Below are positions 25,796 to 35,321 of a stretch of 64,000 nucleotides of DNA, piece after piece. Source of the DNA: Fontibacter flavus. Lineage in GTDB: Bacteria > Bacteroidota > Bacteroidia > Cytophagales > Cyclobacteriaceae. Made by a program: the position numbers and the translations under genes. Position 1 is the stretch's first letter, and the number at the start of each line of letters is the position of its first letter. Under the pieces are notes generated by a model. That model was given only the letters and a program-made list of their open reading frames with translations, did not search any database and was not told the DNA's origin. Where the stretch lies: the NCBI RefSeq assembly GCF_042432905.1, contig NZ_JBHLWI010000040.1:1-64000 (forward strand), read 5' to 3'.

Positions 25796-26404
25796 ATGTA
25801 TATCTACGGGGCGTCTGGACATGGAAGAGTTATCATTGATTTGATCGATTCATTCGAGAAAATTCATGGTGTTTTTGACGATGATCCATCAGTTAAAGAA
25901 ATCCTGGGATATCCGGTTATCGGAAAAATCCCTGATGATTATGTTTTTAAAAGTGATCTTTTTATCGCTATTGGAGATAATCAGACAAGGATGTTGATTT
26001 CCAAAAAGTTGGAAAAAAGGGTCCGCTTTGCCAACATCATACACGATTCGGCCATTTTCTCTAAGAGGGCTGTTCTCGGGGATGGATGTGTAGTCATGGA
26101 AGGAGCGATTGTGAAGGTCAACTGTGTCTTGGGCAATCAGGTCATCATCAATACAGGTGCTTCTGTGGACCATGATTGTACCATCGGAAGCTTTGTGCAT
26201 ATTGCGCCGCAGGCTACCTTATGTGGAGGTATTAAAGTCGGTGATGGAACGCTGATCGGTGCCAATGCGATCATATTGCCAGGCGTGACTATTGGGGATT
26301 GGTGCACCATCGGTGCGGGTAGTATAGTCCATCAAGATGTGCCGGATGGATGCAAATGGGTGGGTAACAAGTTACAGCCACCATTGATGAGTGTTGAAAA
26401 ATAA
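25796..26404 (+). CDS. NeuD/PglD-family acetyltransferase
   Basis: The 202-residue protein has an N-terminal Rossmann-like sugar-nucleotide domain (MYIYGASGHGRVIIDLI) and a left-handed beta-helix with hexapeptide repeats (GAIVKVNCVLGNQVIINTGA, ATLCGGIKVGDGTLIGANA). The catalytic His lies in SVDHDCTIG (near residue 124). PglD-type enzymes N-acetylate the 4-amino group of UDP-4-amino-sugars with acetyl-CoA to give UDP-diNAcBac. The neighbours, a PglF-like dehydratase directly downstream and a PglE-like aminotransferase upstream, support this reading. A NeuD-type O-acetyltransferase role is the alternative. Confidence 0.9.
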   Translation: MYIYGASGHGRVIIDLIDSFEKIHGVFDDDPSVKEILGYPVIGKIPDDYVFKSDLFIAIGDNQTRMLISKKLEKRVRFANIIHDSAIFSKRAVLGDGCVVMEGAIVKVNCVLGNQVIINTGASVDHDCTIGSFVHIAPQATLCGGIKVGDGTLIGANAIILPGVTIGDWCTIGAGSIVHQDVPDGCKWVGNKLQPPLMSVEK

Positions 26405-26524
26405 ATATTGTTTGTCGGGAATAAATTGATTTGATTTTCAACTACTAGAAAAGTCAGTTTACAAATGCCACTTTTGAAAGTAACTGAAAGTATTATTTAG
26501 AATAGGTCGTAGACTAAAAAGGAA

Positions 26525-28450
26525 ATGGAGTTTTTTAAAAGTCTGAAAATTGTACCCAGATGGCTGATCATCCTTATTGACGCTGTCATCATATCTCATG
26601 CGGCATTCTTTGCTTATTTTGTCAGGTTCAACTTTCAGTTGGGGACAATTGACCGTTTTCAATTCCTGCCAAGCGTGATGATTTTTACAGTTTTGGCAGT
26701 GATGGCCATGTTGATTTCCAAGTCCTATGTGGGTATTGTGAGGCACACTGGGACAGGAGACCTGTCCAATATGATGAAAATGCTTTTCGTTACCAATGTG
26801 TTGTTATGGTCAGTTAAGCTTGCAAACAGCACTTTTGGACTTTATGATTCAACCTTGTTTTTGCCTTTTTCAGTAGCATTGATCGCCTCAACTTTAGCTT
26901 TTCCATTGATGATCGGTTATCGATTGATGGTGAAAGAGATTTTTTATTATATGAACAACCGCTATAAAAAGCCCAACAGAAAAGTGGCCATTTATGGAGC
27001 AGGAGAGGCAGGTATCCTGACTTTTAATGCATTGAAAAACACAAGTGATTCTGAGTGGATTCCTGTAGCTTTCATAGACGATGATCTAGGAAAAGAGGGA
27101 AAGCTTATCGAAGGAAAGCGGATTTTCTACAGTGTGGAAGGCCTGAAAAAAGCAGTGGATAAATTAGGGGTTCAGGAAGTGGTAATTGCCATCAACAGCC
27201 TTTCTATCGCCCGACAGCGTGAAATCATTGATGCATGTTTGGATTTGGGTTTACCGAGCAAAATCATACCACCTGCAAAGGACTGGTTTGAAACCGGGTT
27301 GAAATCCAAAGATATCCGAGATGTCAGGATTGAAGATTTACTGAGTAGGGAAGAAATCAATTTAGGGAACAACCATGTAGTTGATTCGATTAAAGATAAA
27401 ATCGTCTTGGTGACCGGGGCAGCTGGATCTATTGGATCAGAGCTTTCCAGGCAATTGTTGCGCTGTGAACCGGCCCAACTACTGATGCTGGACCAGGCGG
27501 AATCGGCCTTGTATGAACTTGAACAGGAGTTGTCTAAGGTTAGCTTGAATGTTTCCAGAGAAGTGCTAATTGGAGATGTCCGCAATAAGAAGAAGATGCA
27601 GGAGTTCTTCGAAAAATACAGGCCGGAGATGGTTTTCCATGCTGCAGCATACAAGCACGTTCCCTTGATGGAGTCATTTCCAGATGAGGCCGTTAAGTGT
27701 AACATTTTGGGCACAAAGGTGATTGCCGACTTATCCCATACTTATGGTGTGGAGAAATTTGTCATGGTCAGTACAGACAAGGCCGTCAATCCCACTAATG
27801 TGATGGGGGCATCCAAAAGAATCGCAGAGATGTATGTGCAGGCTTTGGATAAGCACCTGACAAATGAGGGTAAACAAGGGCATACCAAGTATATAACCAC
27901 ACGATTTGGGAATGTATTGGGATCTAATGGTTCTGTTATTCCTCTTTTCAAAAAACAGCTTATGAACGGTGGACCTTTGACCATTACGCATCCGGAAATC
28001 ACCCGTTATTTTATGACGATCCCTGAAGCCTGTCAGCTCGTTCTTGAGGCAGGTGTAATGGGTAATGGGGGTGAAATCTACGTTTTTGATATGGGTAAGC
28101 CAGTCAAAATTTTGGATTTGGCCAAAAAAATGATCAAACTTTCCGGTAAAAAGCTGGGTGAGGATATTGAAATTGAGTTTACCGGTTTGAGACCAGGAGA
28201 AAAATTATATGAGGAATTGTTGAACAACTATGAAGTTGTTTTAGGAACCCATCATCCTAAAATCAAGATTGCCCAGGTCCTATCACAGGATTATTTAAAA
28301 GTCAAAGACCAAGTGGATGCTTTCAAAGAGTTGTTGCAAATGGGGGATGAAGAAGTACTGGTAAGTCATCTGAAAATTTTGGTTCCAGAGTTTATCAGCA
28401 ACGCTTCGAGATTCTCCAAACTTGATAAAGAGGATAGGTTAGTCAATTGA
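26525..28450 (+). CDS. Membrane-bound UDP-HexNAc 4,6-dehydratase (PglF/WbpM/CapD-like)
   Basis: The 641-residue protein has four N-terminal membrane helices (about residues 12-135) and a Rossmann-like domain (KVAIYGAGEAGILTFNAL, about 154-171). A short-chain dehydrogenase domain follows, with VLVTGAAGSIGSELSRQLL near 294-312. In the active site the usual Tyr is replaced by Met (Met427) ahead of Lys431, as is normal for this large dehydratase subgroup. It converts UDP-GlcNAc to UDP-4-keto-6-deoxy-HexNAc, the common precursor for bacillosamine, QuiNAc and FucNAc. It is the last gene of the polysaccharide locus and is followed by a strong terminator. Confidence 0.94.
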   Translation: MEFFKSLKIVPRWLIILIDAVIISHAAFFAYFVRFNFQLGTIDRFQFLPSVMIFTVLAVMAMLISKSYVGIVRHTGTGDLSNMMKMLFVTNVLLWSVKLANSTFGLYDSTLFLPFSVALIASTLAFPLMIGYRLMVKEIFYYMNNRYKKPNRKVAIYGAGEAGILTFNALKNTSDSEWIPVAFIDDDLGKEGKLIEGKRIFYSVEGLKKAVDKLGVQEVVIAINSLSIARQREIIDACLDLGLPSKIIPPAKDWFETGLKSKDIRDVRIEDLLSREEINLGNNHVVDSIKDKIVLVTGAAGSIGSELSRQLLRCEPAQLLMLDQAESALYELEQELSKVSLNVSREVLIGDVRNKKKMQEFFEKYRPEMVFHAAAYKHVPLMESFPDEAVKCNILGTKVIADLSHTYGVEKFVMVSTDKAVNPTNVMGASKRIAEMYVQALDKHLTNEGKQGHTKYITTRFGNVLGSNGSVIPLFKKQLMNGGPLTITHPEITRYFMTIPEACQLVLEAGVMGNGGEIYVFDMGKPVKILDLAKKMIKLSGKKLGEDIEIEFTGLRPGEKLYEELLNNYEVVLGTHHPKIKIAQVLSQDYLKVKDQVDAFKELLQMGDEEVLVSHLKILVPEFISNASRFSKLDKEDRLVN

Positions 28451-28501
28451 TTTTGGTGCTTTAAGCAATTCTACATCGCATTTTCATTTGAATTTACTGA
28501 T

Positions 28502-28540
28502 ATCCAGCCCTTCATGTTTTTATGGGCTGGATTTTTTTTT
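28502..28540 (+). terminator. Rho-independent terminator after the PglF-like gene
   Basis: A 9-bp perfect stem (ATCCAGCCC at 28502-28510, GGGCTGGAT at 28524-28532) is followed by eight T residues. It marks the 3' end of the polysaccharide locus. Confidence 0.9.
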
Positions 28541-28702
28541 ACCTAACCTTGATATTGAAGTGAAATTAAACCTCTTGTTTTGTTATTGGGTTTTTTTCAT
28601 TAAAAAGTGGAAAGATCGAATGATCGCTTAATAATTCCACTGTTGGTTTGGGTACACTGAGTTTTTAGCTTATTTTTCCATCAAATACCAAATAGTAACG
28701 AT

Positions 28703-30565
28703 ATGCTAAAGAGATTAGGGTTAATGGCCTGCATATTGGCCATGATGGGGACGATATCCCCGCTTCAGGCCCAAACTGCCCGTTGGCAACAAAAGGTCAA
28801 ATATGAAATGGATGTGACCATGGATGTGGTCAAGAACCAGTATAAAGGAACACAAAAACTTCATTACACCAATAATTCTCCTGACACCTTACAACAGGCA
28901 TTCTACCACCTTTTTTACAATGCTTTTCAGCCGAATAGCATGATGGATGTCAGGTCTAGGACCATTGCTGATCCTGACCGTAGGGTAGGAGACAGGATCT
29001 TTAACCTTAAGCCCGAGGAAATCGGTATCCTGAAAGTGAATGCTTTGAGCTTAAACGGTAAGGCGGTTGATTTTGTCCATGAAGAAACCATCTTGGAAGT
29101 GAACCTGGATGAGCCAATTCTGCCTGGGCAGACAGTTATTTTCGACATGGAGTTTGAAGGACAGGTGCCTTTACAGGTGCGAAGGGCTGGTCGTGACAAT
29201 GCTGAAGGTGTGCGTTATTCCATGGCTCAATGGTATCCTAAAATGGCTGCTTATGACTCCCGTGGCTGGCACGCCAATCCTTATATAGGGCGTGAGTTTT
29301 ATGGCAATTTTGGGGATTTTGATGTGAAAATCACCATTGATAAAAGTTATACTTTGGGGGGGACCGGATATTTGCGCAATGCCAATGAAATTGGCCATGG
29401 ATATGAAGATGCCGGGGTCAAAGTACCTTCGCCAAAAGGGAATACCCTGACTTGGCATTTTTATGCGCCAGGTGTTCATGATTTTGTCTGGGCAGCCGAT
29501 CCGAAGTACACCCATGAGAAGGTGAAAATGGACAATGGAACCATGGTTCATTTTCTATATGTGAAAAGTGAGAAAACGGAAGAAAACTGGTCGAAATTAA
29601 AGGGTTATACTGTTGATGCCATCAAGTATATAAGTGATAATTTCGGTGAGTATCCTTACAAACAGTTTTCAGTGATCCAAGGAGGCGACGGCGGTATGGA
29701 ATACCCGATGGCTACTTTGATTACAGGTCATAGAAACCTTAGAAGCTTGGTAGGGGTGACGGTGCACGAACTGATCCATATGTGGTATTATGGTGTGCTG
29801 GGCTTCAATGAGGCTTCTGAACCTTGGTTAGATGAGGGTTTTACTACTTGGGGAACAGACGTGGTGATGAATGCCGTATTTGAGAAGAACGAAGGTTTTA
29901 TCCAGGAAGGAAATTACCGTTCATATTTCCGTTTGGCACAATCAGGTTTTGAGGAGCCGTTGACTACCCATGCAGACCATTATAACCGAAATTCTGCCTA
30001 TGGCGCGGCGACCTACACCAAAGGGGCTGTTTTCGTGGAGCAATTATCCTACATCATGGGTGAGGAGAATTTCAGAAAAGGAATGAAGAGGATGTGGAAT
30101 GATTGGAAGTTTAAGCATCCGACAGGTCATGATGTGATCAGAATTATGGAAAAAACATCAGGATTAGAGCTGGACTGGTATTATGATTATTTTATTGCTT
30201 CTACCAAGACCATTGATTATGGTGTCAAGAGTGTGGAGGCAGAGGGTAATCAGACCAAAATCACCTTGGAAAGAATTGGCATGATGCCTATGCCGTTGGA
30301 TGTGGTGGTCACCTATCAGGATGGTTCTCAGGAGTCCATTTATTTGCCTATGGTCATTATGAGGGGTGAGAAGCCGGAGGAGGCAGGACAGCCTTCAAGA
30401 GCGATGACCGTGAAATGGCCGTGGACCAATTATACCAAAGAAGTAATGCTTTCCAGACCGATCGGAGATGTGAGAAGTGTGGAGATAGATCCAAGCATGC
30501 GATTGGCGGATGTGGAAAGAGCAAACAATAAATTTGAGGTGAGTTTGGAATTACCGCAGAAATAA
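28703..30565 (+). CDS. M1-family metallopeptidase, secreted
   Basis: The 620-residue protein has a Sec signal peptide (MLKRLGLMACILAMMGTISP...LQA). The zinc-binding motif is HELIH at 355-359 followed 18 residues later by Glu378 in DEGFTTW, as in M1 aminopeptidases. The exopeptidase motif appears as GGDGGMEYPMAT, a variant of GAMEN typical of the Bacteroidota secreted subgroup. It should trim peptides in the periplasm or outside the cell. It stands alone, with a terminator directly downstream. Confidence 0.93.
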   Translation: MLKRLGLMACILAMMGTISPLQAQTARWQQKVKYEMDVTMDVVKNQYKGTQKLHYTNNSPDTLQQAFYHLFYNAFQPNSMMDVRSRTIADPDRRVGDRIFNLKPEEIGILKVNALSLNGKAVDFVHEETILEVNLDEPILPGQTVIFDMEFEGQVPLQVRRAGRDNAEGVRYSMAQWYPKMAAYDSRGWHANPYIGREFYGNFGDFDVKITIDKSYTLGGTGYLRNANEIGHGYEDAGVKVPSPKGNTLTWHFYAPGVHDFVWAADPKYTHEKVKMDNGTMVHFLYVKSEKTEENWSKLKGYTVDAIKYISDNFGEYPYKQFSVIQGGDGGMEYPMATLITGHRNLRSLVGVTVHELIHMWYYGVLGFNEASEPWLDEGFTTWGTDVVMNAVFEKNEGFIQEGNYRSYFRLAQSGFEEPLTTHADHYNRNSAYGAATYTKGAVFVEQLSYIMGEENFRKGMKRMWNDWKFKHPTGHDVIRIMEKTSGLELDWYYDYFIASTKTIDYGVKSVEAEGNQTKITLERIGMMPMPLDVVVTYQDGSQESIYLPMVIMRGEKPEEAGQPSRAMTVKWPWTNYTKEVMLSRPIGDVRSVEIDPSMRLADVERANNKFEVSLELPQK

Positions 30566-30585
30566 AAGTTGATCATTAATAAATG

Positions 30586-30624
30586 AATCGCGGTTGGTGT
30601 TTTGCCAATCGCGATTTTTTTTTT
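30586..30624 (+). terminator. Terminator after the M1 peptidase gene
   Basis: The stem AATCGCGGTTGG/CCAATCGCGATT with a small loop is followed by nine or ten T residues ending at 30624. Confidence 0.85.
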
Positions 30625-30710
30625 GTACCAATAGGCAATCCCGATGGGATTGGTTGCTGTCCTCATTAACCTGGCTTGTCAACCGATAGGTATTTCCGAT
30701 GCGATTGACA
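30625..30710. repeat. AATCCCGATGGGATT-type palindromic repeats
   Basis: Two units read CCAATAGGCAATCCCGATGGGATTG and ACCGATAGGTATTTCCGATG. They are relatives of the cluster at 21330-21645. Confidence 0.65.
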
Positions 30711-30753
30711 ATGAACGTTGCTATCGATAATTATTTAAAAAAATCTCCAAAAT

Positions 30754-30784
30754 AAAAAAGGTGGCCGATTTGACCACCTTTTTT
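30754..30784. terminator. Bidirectional terminator
   Basis: AAAAAAGGTGG (30754-30764) pairs with CCACCTTTTTT (30774-30784). It ends the histone-like gene on the minus strand and would work in both directions. Confidence 0.8.
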
Positions 30785-30803
30785 ATTTCTAGCTCTGTTT
30801 AGA

Positions 30804-30980
30804 TCATCCAGCATTTTTCTTGTCCTGAACTTCCTTACGGATGTCCTGAGCCAAAGTCTTAAGGTCCTGCATACCTTTTCTAACTCTGGTACCAGCTGCT
30901 TGATTGCCTTTGCTGTAGAATTTGTCAAAGTCACCTTCAAGACCCATTACAAGATTTTTAATTTCTTCAAATCTGTTCAT
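30804..30980 (-). CDS. Histone H1-like (Hc1-family) DNA-binding protein
   Basis: This 58-residue protein begins MNRFEEIKNLVMGLEGDFDK, continues with SKGNQAAGTRVRKGMQDL, and ends RKEVQDKKNAG. That is the form of the short Hc1-like histones found in Cytophagales and other Bacteroidota. It is predicted to be a basic helical protein that binds DNA and compacts or organises the nucleoid. It is a single gene with its own terminator at 30754-30784 and an AT-rich leader. The frame, length and motifs leave little doubt. Confidence 0.9.
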   Translation of the reverse strand: MNRFEEIKNLVMGLEGDFDKFYSKGNQAAGTRVRKGMQDLKTLAQDIRKEVQDKKNAG

Positions 30981-31081
30981 AATTAAAAGTTAATTTTTAG
31001 GTTGATGATAAGTTTAATTTTTCGTTGAATATAGTCAAAATGTTTATAAAACAACAATTGCAAGCGTTTTTTCGCGATTTT

Positions 31082-32434
31082 TTATTCACCGAAGGACATG
31101 GCCAACTCAGAAGATCTGTACTGACCACTAGTGAGTTTTTCCTTGATCGCCTCAAATGCAGCAATGGTTTCAGCCACATCTTCAAGGGTATGTACAGCAG
31201 TTGGGATCAATCTCAAAATGATCATTCCTTTTGGAACTACCGGATAAATCACCACTGAACAGAAGATATTGTAAGTTTCTCTCAAATCTTTGCTCAAAGT
31301 AGCTGCTTCGCCAACTGTGCCGTTCAAGACTACAGGTGTTACAGGGGAGTTGGATTTGCCTATGCTGAAACCTTTTTCAATCAAGCCATTTTTCAGGGCA
31401 TTGACGATTTTCCATAAGTTGTCCTTCAGCTCGGGTTGGGACCTCAATAGTTCCAATCTTTTCAAAGCACCCTCTACCAATAGCATTGGAAGGGACTTTG
31501 CGAAGATCTGAGAACGCATATTGTATTTCAAATAACGGATTACATTCGCATCACCTGCAATGAAAGCACCGATAGAAGCCATGGACTTGGCAAAAGTCGA
31601 GAAGTAAAGGTCGATCTGATCCTGAACACCCTGCTCTTCACCTGTTCCGGCACCTGTCTTACCCATGGTACCAAATCCATGTGCATCATCCACCAAAAGT
31701 CTGAAGGGATACTTTTCTTTTAGCTTCACGATCTCGGCCAATTTGCCTTGGTCACCGGTCATTCCAAATACGCCTTCAGTAATTACCAGGATACCACCTC
31801 CTGTTTCTTCGGCCAATTTCACAGCTCTTTGCAGCTGCTTTTCGCAGTTTTCGATATCGTTATGGGGGAATACGTATCTTTTTCCCAAATGCATTCTCAA
31901 GGCATCGATGATACAAGCATGGCATTCGCTATCATATACCACTACATCTTTTCTGTCCAATAAAGCATCGATAGCGGACATGATACCCTGATAGCCGTAG
32001 TTCAACAAGTATGCACTTTCTTTACCAACAAACTCCGCAAGCTCGTTTTCCAGTTGCTCATGAAGGTCTGTTTGTCCTGACATCATTCTTGCACCCATAG
32101 GATACGCAGCCCCCCATTTGGCTGCAGCTTCCGCATCTGCCTTTCGTACTTCAGGGTGGTTGGCAAGCCCAAGGTAGTTGTTTAAGCTCCAGGTCAACAC
32201 TTCCCTGCCTTTGAATTTCATACGTGGAGCGATATCGCCTTCCAGTTTAGGGAACATAAAGTAACCTTCAGAAAGCTCCGAATGCTTGCCCAATGGGCCA
32301 AGATTGGTATGTAGTTTTTCGAATAAGTCCAATGTCTTAAGTCGTTTGGTTTTACACTGTTTTGATCTTTTAGCAAAAGCTTTAAAATCGGCCAAAAGTA
32401 ATACAATTTGTCCATCCTTGCAAAAATCAGGCAC
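31082..32434 (-). CDS. Alpha-oxoamine synthase family PLP enzyme
   Basis: This type I PLP enzyme is related to 2-amino-3-ketobutyrate CoA ligase, 8-amino-7-oxononanoate synthase and bacterial serine palmitoyltransferase. Motifs include SLNNYLGLANHPEV, YPMGARMMSG, LLVDDAHGFGTMG and the PLP-Lys in TFAKSMASIG. These enzymes condense an amino acid with an acyl-CoA with loss of CO2. Which substrates apply is not decidable by eye; a sphingolipid or ketobutyrate role is possible. The conserved N-terminus is LFEKLHTNLGPLGKHSE, so the real start may be the TTG at 32332, giving 416 residues in place of 450. Confidence 0.9.
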   Translation of the reverse strand: MPDFCKDGQIVLLLADFKAFAKRSKQCKTKRLKTLDLFEKLHTNLGPLGKHSELSEGYFMFPKLEGDIAPRMKFKGREVLTWSLNNYLGLANHPEVRKADAEAAAKWGAAYPMGARMMSGQTDLHEQLENELAEFVGKESAYLLNYGYQGIMSAIDALLDRKDVVVYDSECHACIIDALRMHLGKRYVFPHNDIENCEKQLQRAVKLAEETGGGILVITEGVFGMTGDQGKLAEIVKLKEKYPFRLLVDDAHGFGTMGKTGAGTGEEQGVQDQIDLYFSTFAKSMASIGAFIAGDANVIRYLKYNMRSQIFAKSLPMLLVEGALKRLELLRSQPELKDNLWKIVNALKNGLIEKGFSIGKSNSPVTPVVLNGTVGEAATLSKDLRETYNIFCSVVIYPVVPKGMIILRLIPTAVHTLEDVAETIAAFEAIKEKLTSGQYRSSELAMSFGE

Positions 32435-32517
32435 CTTTTCAGAATTTCTTTCTCTAACTCATTTTATTTTCTTTACTTCGTGGGTTAAGGCTTTTTTTAC
32501 AGAAATAAACCCTGAAT

Positions 32518-34020
32518 ATGCGTAAGATCAATAAGCTTTTGGTTGCCAACCGTGGCGAGATCAGTCTCAGAATTATGAGAACTGCCAAAGAAATGGGCAT
32601 CAAGACAGTAGCAGTATATAGTGAGGCAGACAGAAATGCGCCTCATGTCAAATTTGCAGATGAGGCAGTATGCCTTGGCCCACCTCCCTCCAATCAATCT
32701 TACCTGCTCGCAGATAAGATTATTGAGGCTTGTCAGGAATTGGGCGTAGATGCCATACATCCAGGCTATGGCTTCTTGTCTGAGAATGCCACTTTTGCCA
32801 AAAAGGTAACGGATGCGGGGATCATTTTTGTAGGTCCATCGCCTGAAGCCATAGAAGTAATGGGGAGCAAACTTGCAGCTAAGAATGCTGTGGCCAAATA
32901 CGATATTCCAATGGTTCCGGGTACAGATGAAGCCATTGTGGATATTCCTGCAGCCAAAATCAAAGCTGAAGAAATTGGTTACCCAATTCTGATTAAAGCC
33001 AGTGCAGGTGGTGGTGGTAAAGGCATGAGGATCGTGAAGTATGAGGCTGAATTTGAAGAACAGATGCAAAGGGCTATTTCTGAAGCCCAATCAGCATTTG
33101 GAGATGGTGCTGTTTTTATTGAAAAGTTCATCACCTCACCGAGACATATTGAAATCCAGGTATTGGGGGATACCCATGGCAATATCGTACACCTTTTTGA
33201 AAGGGAATGCTCTGTTCAGAGACGTCACCAGAAAGTGATAGAAGAAGCGCCTTCAGCAGTGGTTTCACCGGAGATGCGCAAAGCCATGGGGGAAGCTGCA
33301 GTCAAAGTAGCCAAGGCCTGTAACTACTATGGTGCTGGAACGGTCGAGTTTATTGTAGATGAGAACCTTGATTTCTATTTCCTGGAAATGAATACCCGAT
33401 TGCAGGTAGAACATCCGGTGACAGAAATGATCACGGGAAAGGATTTGGTGAAAGAGCAGATTTTGATCGCTGAAGGCAATCCGCTTTCTTTTACGCAGGA
33501 TGAACTGAGCATCAACGGTCATTCCATCGAAGTACGTGTCTATGCAGAAGATCCTAAGAACAACTTCCTTCCAGACATTGGGAAGCTGGTCACCTACCGA
33601 CGTCCTCAGGGACCTGGTGTCAGGGTGGATGATGGCTTCGAAGAAGGCATGGATATACCGATTTATTATGATCCGATGATTGCCAAATTGATCACCCATG
33701 ACGCAAGCCGTGAAAAAGCTATCCAAAGGATGATCAGGGCAATTGATGATTATCAGATAACCGGGATTGAGACTACTTTGGGCTTCTGTAAGTTTGTACT
33801 GGAGCATGAAGCTTTCGTCAGTGGTGATTTTGACACCAAATTTGTAGAGAGATATTTCACTCCCGAAAAACTGGAAATTCAGTGGGAAGAATCGGAAATG
33901 GAATTGTTGGCCAGTTTGGCGGTTGACCTGTATGAAATCAATAAATTCACTTTGAAGCGGGTTTCAGGTCAAAATGGAACGCCAAATCCAAGGACTAATT
34001 GGAAAAACAGACTGATTTGA
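32518..34020 (+). CDS. accC: Biotin carboxylase subunit of an acyl-CoA carboxylase
   Basis: This 500-residue enzyme carboxylates biotin on a carrier protein using ATP and bicarbonate. It has the ATP-grasp glycine-rich loop KASAGGGGKGMRIV (near 160) and the catalytic FLEMNTRLQVEHPVTE (near 287-302). The core (about 450 residues) has a C-terminal extension of about 45 residues, which is longer than in typical acetyl-CoA carboxylase AccC. No biotin carrier or carboxyltransferase gene is in the window, so acetyl-CoA and propionyl-CoA carboxylase remain options. The stop codon overlaps the ATG of the DUF1015 gene by one base. Confidence 0.95.
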   Translation: MRKINKLLVANRGEISLRIMRTAKEMGIKTVAVYSEADRNAPHVKFADEAVCLGPPPSNQSYLLADKIIEACQELGVDAIHPGYGFLSENATFAKKVTDAGIIFVGPSPEAIEVMGSKLAAKNAVAKYDIPMVPGTDEAIVDIPAAKIKAEEIGYPILIKASAGGGGKGMRIVKYEAEFEEQMQRAISEAQSAFGDGAVFIEKFITSPRHIEIQVLGDTHGNIVHLFERECSVQRRHQKVIEEAPSAVVSPEMRKAMGEAAVKVAKACNYYGAGTVEFIVDENLDFYFLEMNTRLQVEHPVTEMITGKDLVKEQILIAEGNPLSFTQDELSINGHSIEVRVYAEDPKNNFLPDIGKLVTYRRPQGPGVRVDDGFEEGMDIPIYYDPMIAKLITHDASREKAIQRMIRAIDDYQITGIETTLGFCKFVLEHEAFVSGDFDTKFVERYFTPEKLEIQWEESEMELLASLAVDLYEINKFTLKRVSGQNGTPNPRTNWKNRLI

Positions 34021-35321
34021 TGGCAGAAATCTTACCGATCAAAGCCTGGCGGTACCACGAGCAATATACCCAACGTATCGAAGAACTGACCTCTCCTTTG
34101 TTTGATGTGGTGTCAGCCAAACAAAGGGAGGCTCTTTATGCGAATCCTTTGAACAGTATACACCTATCAGTTCCCAAAGGAGATGAACCTGCCCTCCATG
34201 CCCAAAGGTTGTTGGAAGAGTGGAAGCAGCAACAAGTTATCGTGCAGGATCAGATTCCTGGGATATATGTGTACTATCAGTATTTTAAGTTTCCAGGACA
34301 GGATGTAGAGTCTTGCCGTAAGGGCTTTATCGCACAGATCAAAGCCTATGATTGGGATGAAAATATGGTCCTGCGTCATGAGAATACCATCGCCAAAGCG
34401 GTAAATGACCGAACATCTTTATTACATGCTACCCAATTTCAATCCAGTCCTACCCATGGCCTATATGAAGATCCTTTGTATCAATTGGAGCCATATATGG
34501 ATGCTGCGATTGCAAATCCCATCTATGACTTGGAAGATTATCAGGGTGTAAGAGAGGTGCTGGGCGTTATTCATGATGTGCCTACAATCCGCAAGTTTTT
34601 GGAAGTGATTGGAGAAAAGCAGATCATTTTGGCTGATGGGCATCATCGTTATGAAGGGGCGATTGCCTACAGAAAAGCCATGTCTGAAGCCAACCCTGAG
34701 CATACTGGGGAAGAAGGTTATAATTACCATATGATGTATTTCACCAATGCCCTGAGCAAAAACCTGAGGATATTGCCTACACATAGGATTTTTTCGGGGA
34801 TTGGGTTGAGCGAGGAACAAATACTGGAAAAATCTGCATCCTGGTTTGTGGTCAAAAAGCTTCATGATGTGGAGGAAATTTCAGAGTTGATATTGCAAAA
34901 ACAATGGGCATTTGGATTGGTATTTGCCAAGAATGCCTATAAAATCAGGTTGATTCCGGAAAAGATTAAGGAGATGGCTGTGGAAATCCCAGAGGTACTC
35001 AAAACAGTAGATTTGATGGTATTGCATTATTTTTTTATTGATAAAGTATTGGGGATTCCTATGCAAGAGCAACGCTTTTCGGAGAATATAGATTATGAAA
35101 GAAACCTACACCGCTGTTTGGGTGCTGTAGAAGAAGGGAAAGCGGATTGTGCAGTCATTACCAAGGATATTTCCATGAATCAAGTGCTGGATGTCTGTAA
35201 AAGTGGTTATACCATGCCTCAAAAATCCACCTATTTCTATCCAAAAACGCTCTCGGGGCTTTTATTTGCCTCAGTGGAAGAGTCAGAGTTTTCATTTCCT
35301 TACCAAGTATTTCGTCCATGA
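34020..35321 (+). CDS. DUF1015 family protein
   Basis: This protein of about 433 residues starts MAEILPIKAWRYHEQY, with the ATG overlapping the accC stop codon. Typical DUF1015 motifs are the FDVVS segment near residue 26, DGHHRYEGAIAYR near 206-218 and FSENIDYERNLH near 356-367. No function has been established for the family, though it often sits near serine/phosphoglycerate metabolism genes. The stop overlaps the ATG of the Maf gene by four bases, so accC, DUF1015 and maf form one translationally coupled unit. Confidence 0.93.
   Translation: MAEILPIKAWRYHEQYTQRIEELTSPLFDVVSAKQREALYANPLNSIHLSVPKGDEPALHAQRLLEEWKQQQVIVQDQIPGIYVYYQYFKFPGQDVESCRKGFIAQIKAYDWDENMVLRHENTIAKAVNDRTSLLHATQFQSSPTHGLYEDPLYQLEPYMDAAIANPIYDLEDYQGVREVLGVIHDVPTIRKFLEVIGEKQIILADGHHRYEGAIAYRKAMSEANPEHTGEEGYNYHMMYFTNALSKNLRILPTHRIFSGIGLSEEQILEKSASWFVVKKLHDVEEISELILQKQWAFGLVFAKNAYKIRLIPEKIKEMAVEIPEVLKTVDLMVLHYFFIDKVLGIPMQEQRFSENIDYERNLHRCLGAVEEGKADCAVITKDISMNQVLDVCKSGYTMPQKSTYFYPKTLSGLLFASVEESEFSFPYQVFRP

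Noticed and set aside
30731..30940. Minus-strand 69-residue frame over the histone-like gene
   Set aside because: The alternative frame at 30804-30980 has the clear Hc1-like protein pattern, so this longer one is a shadow.
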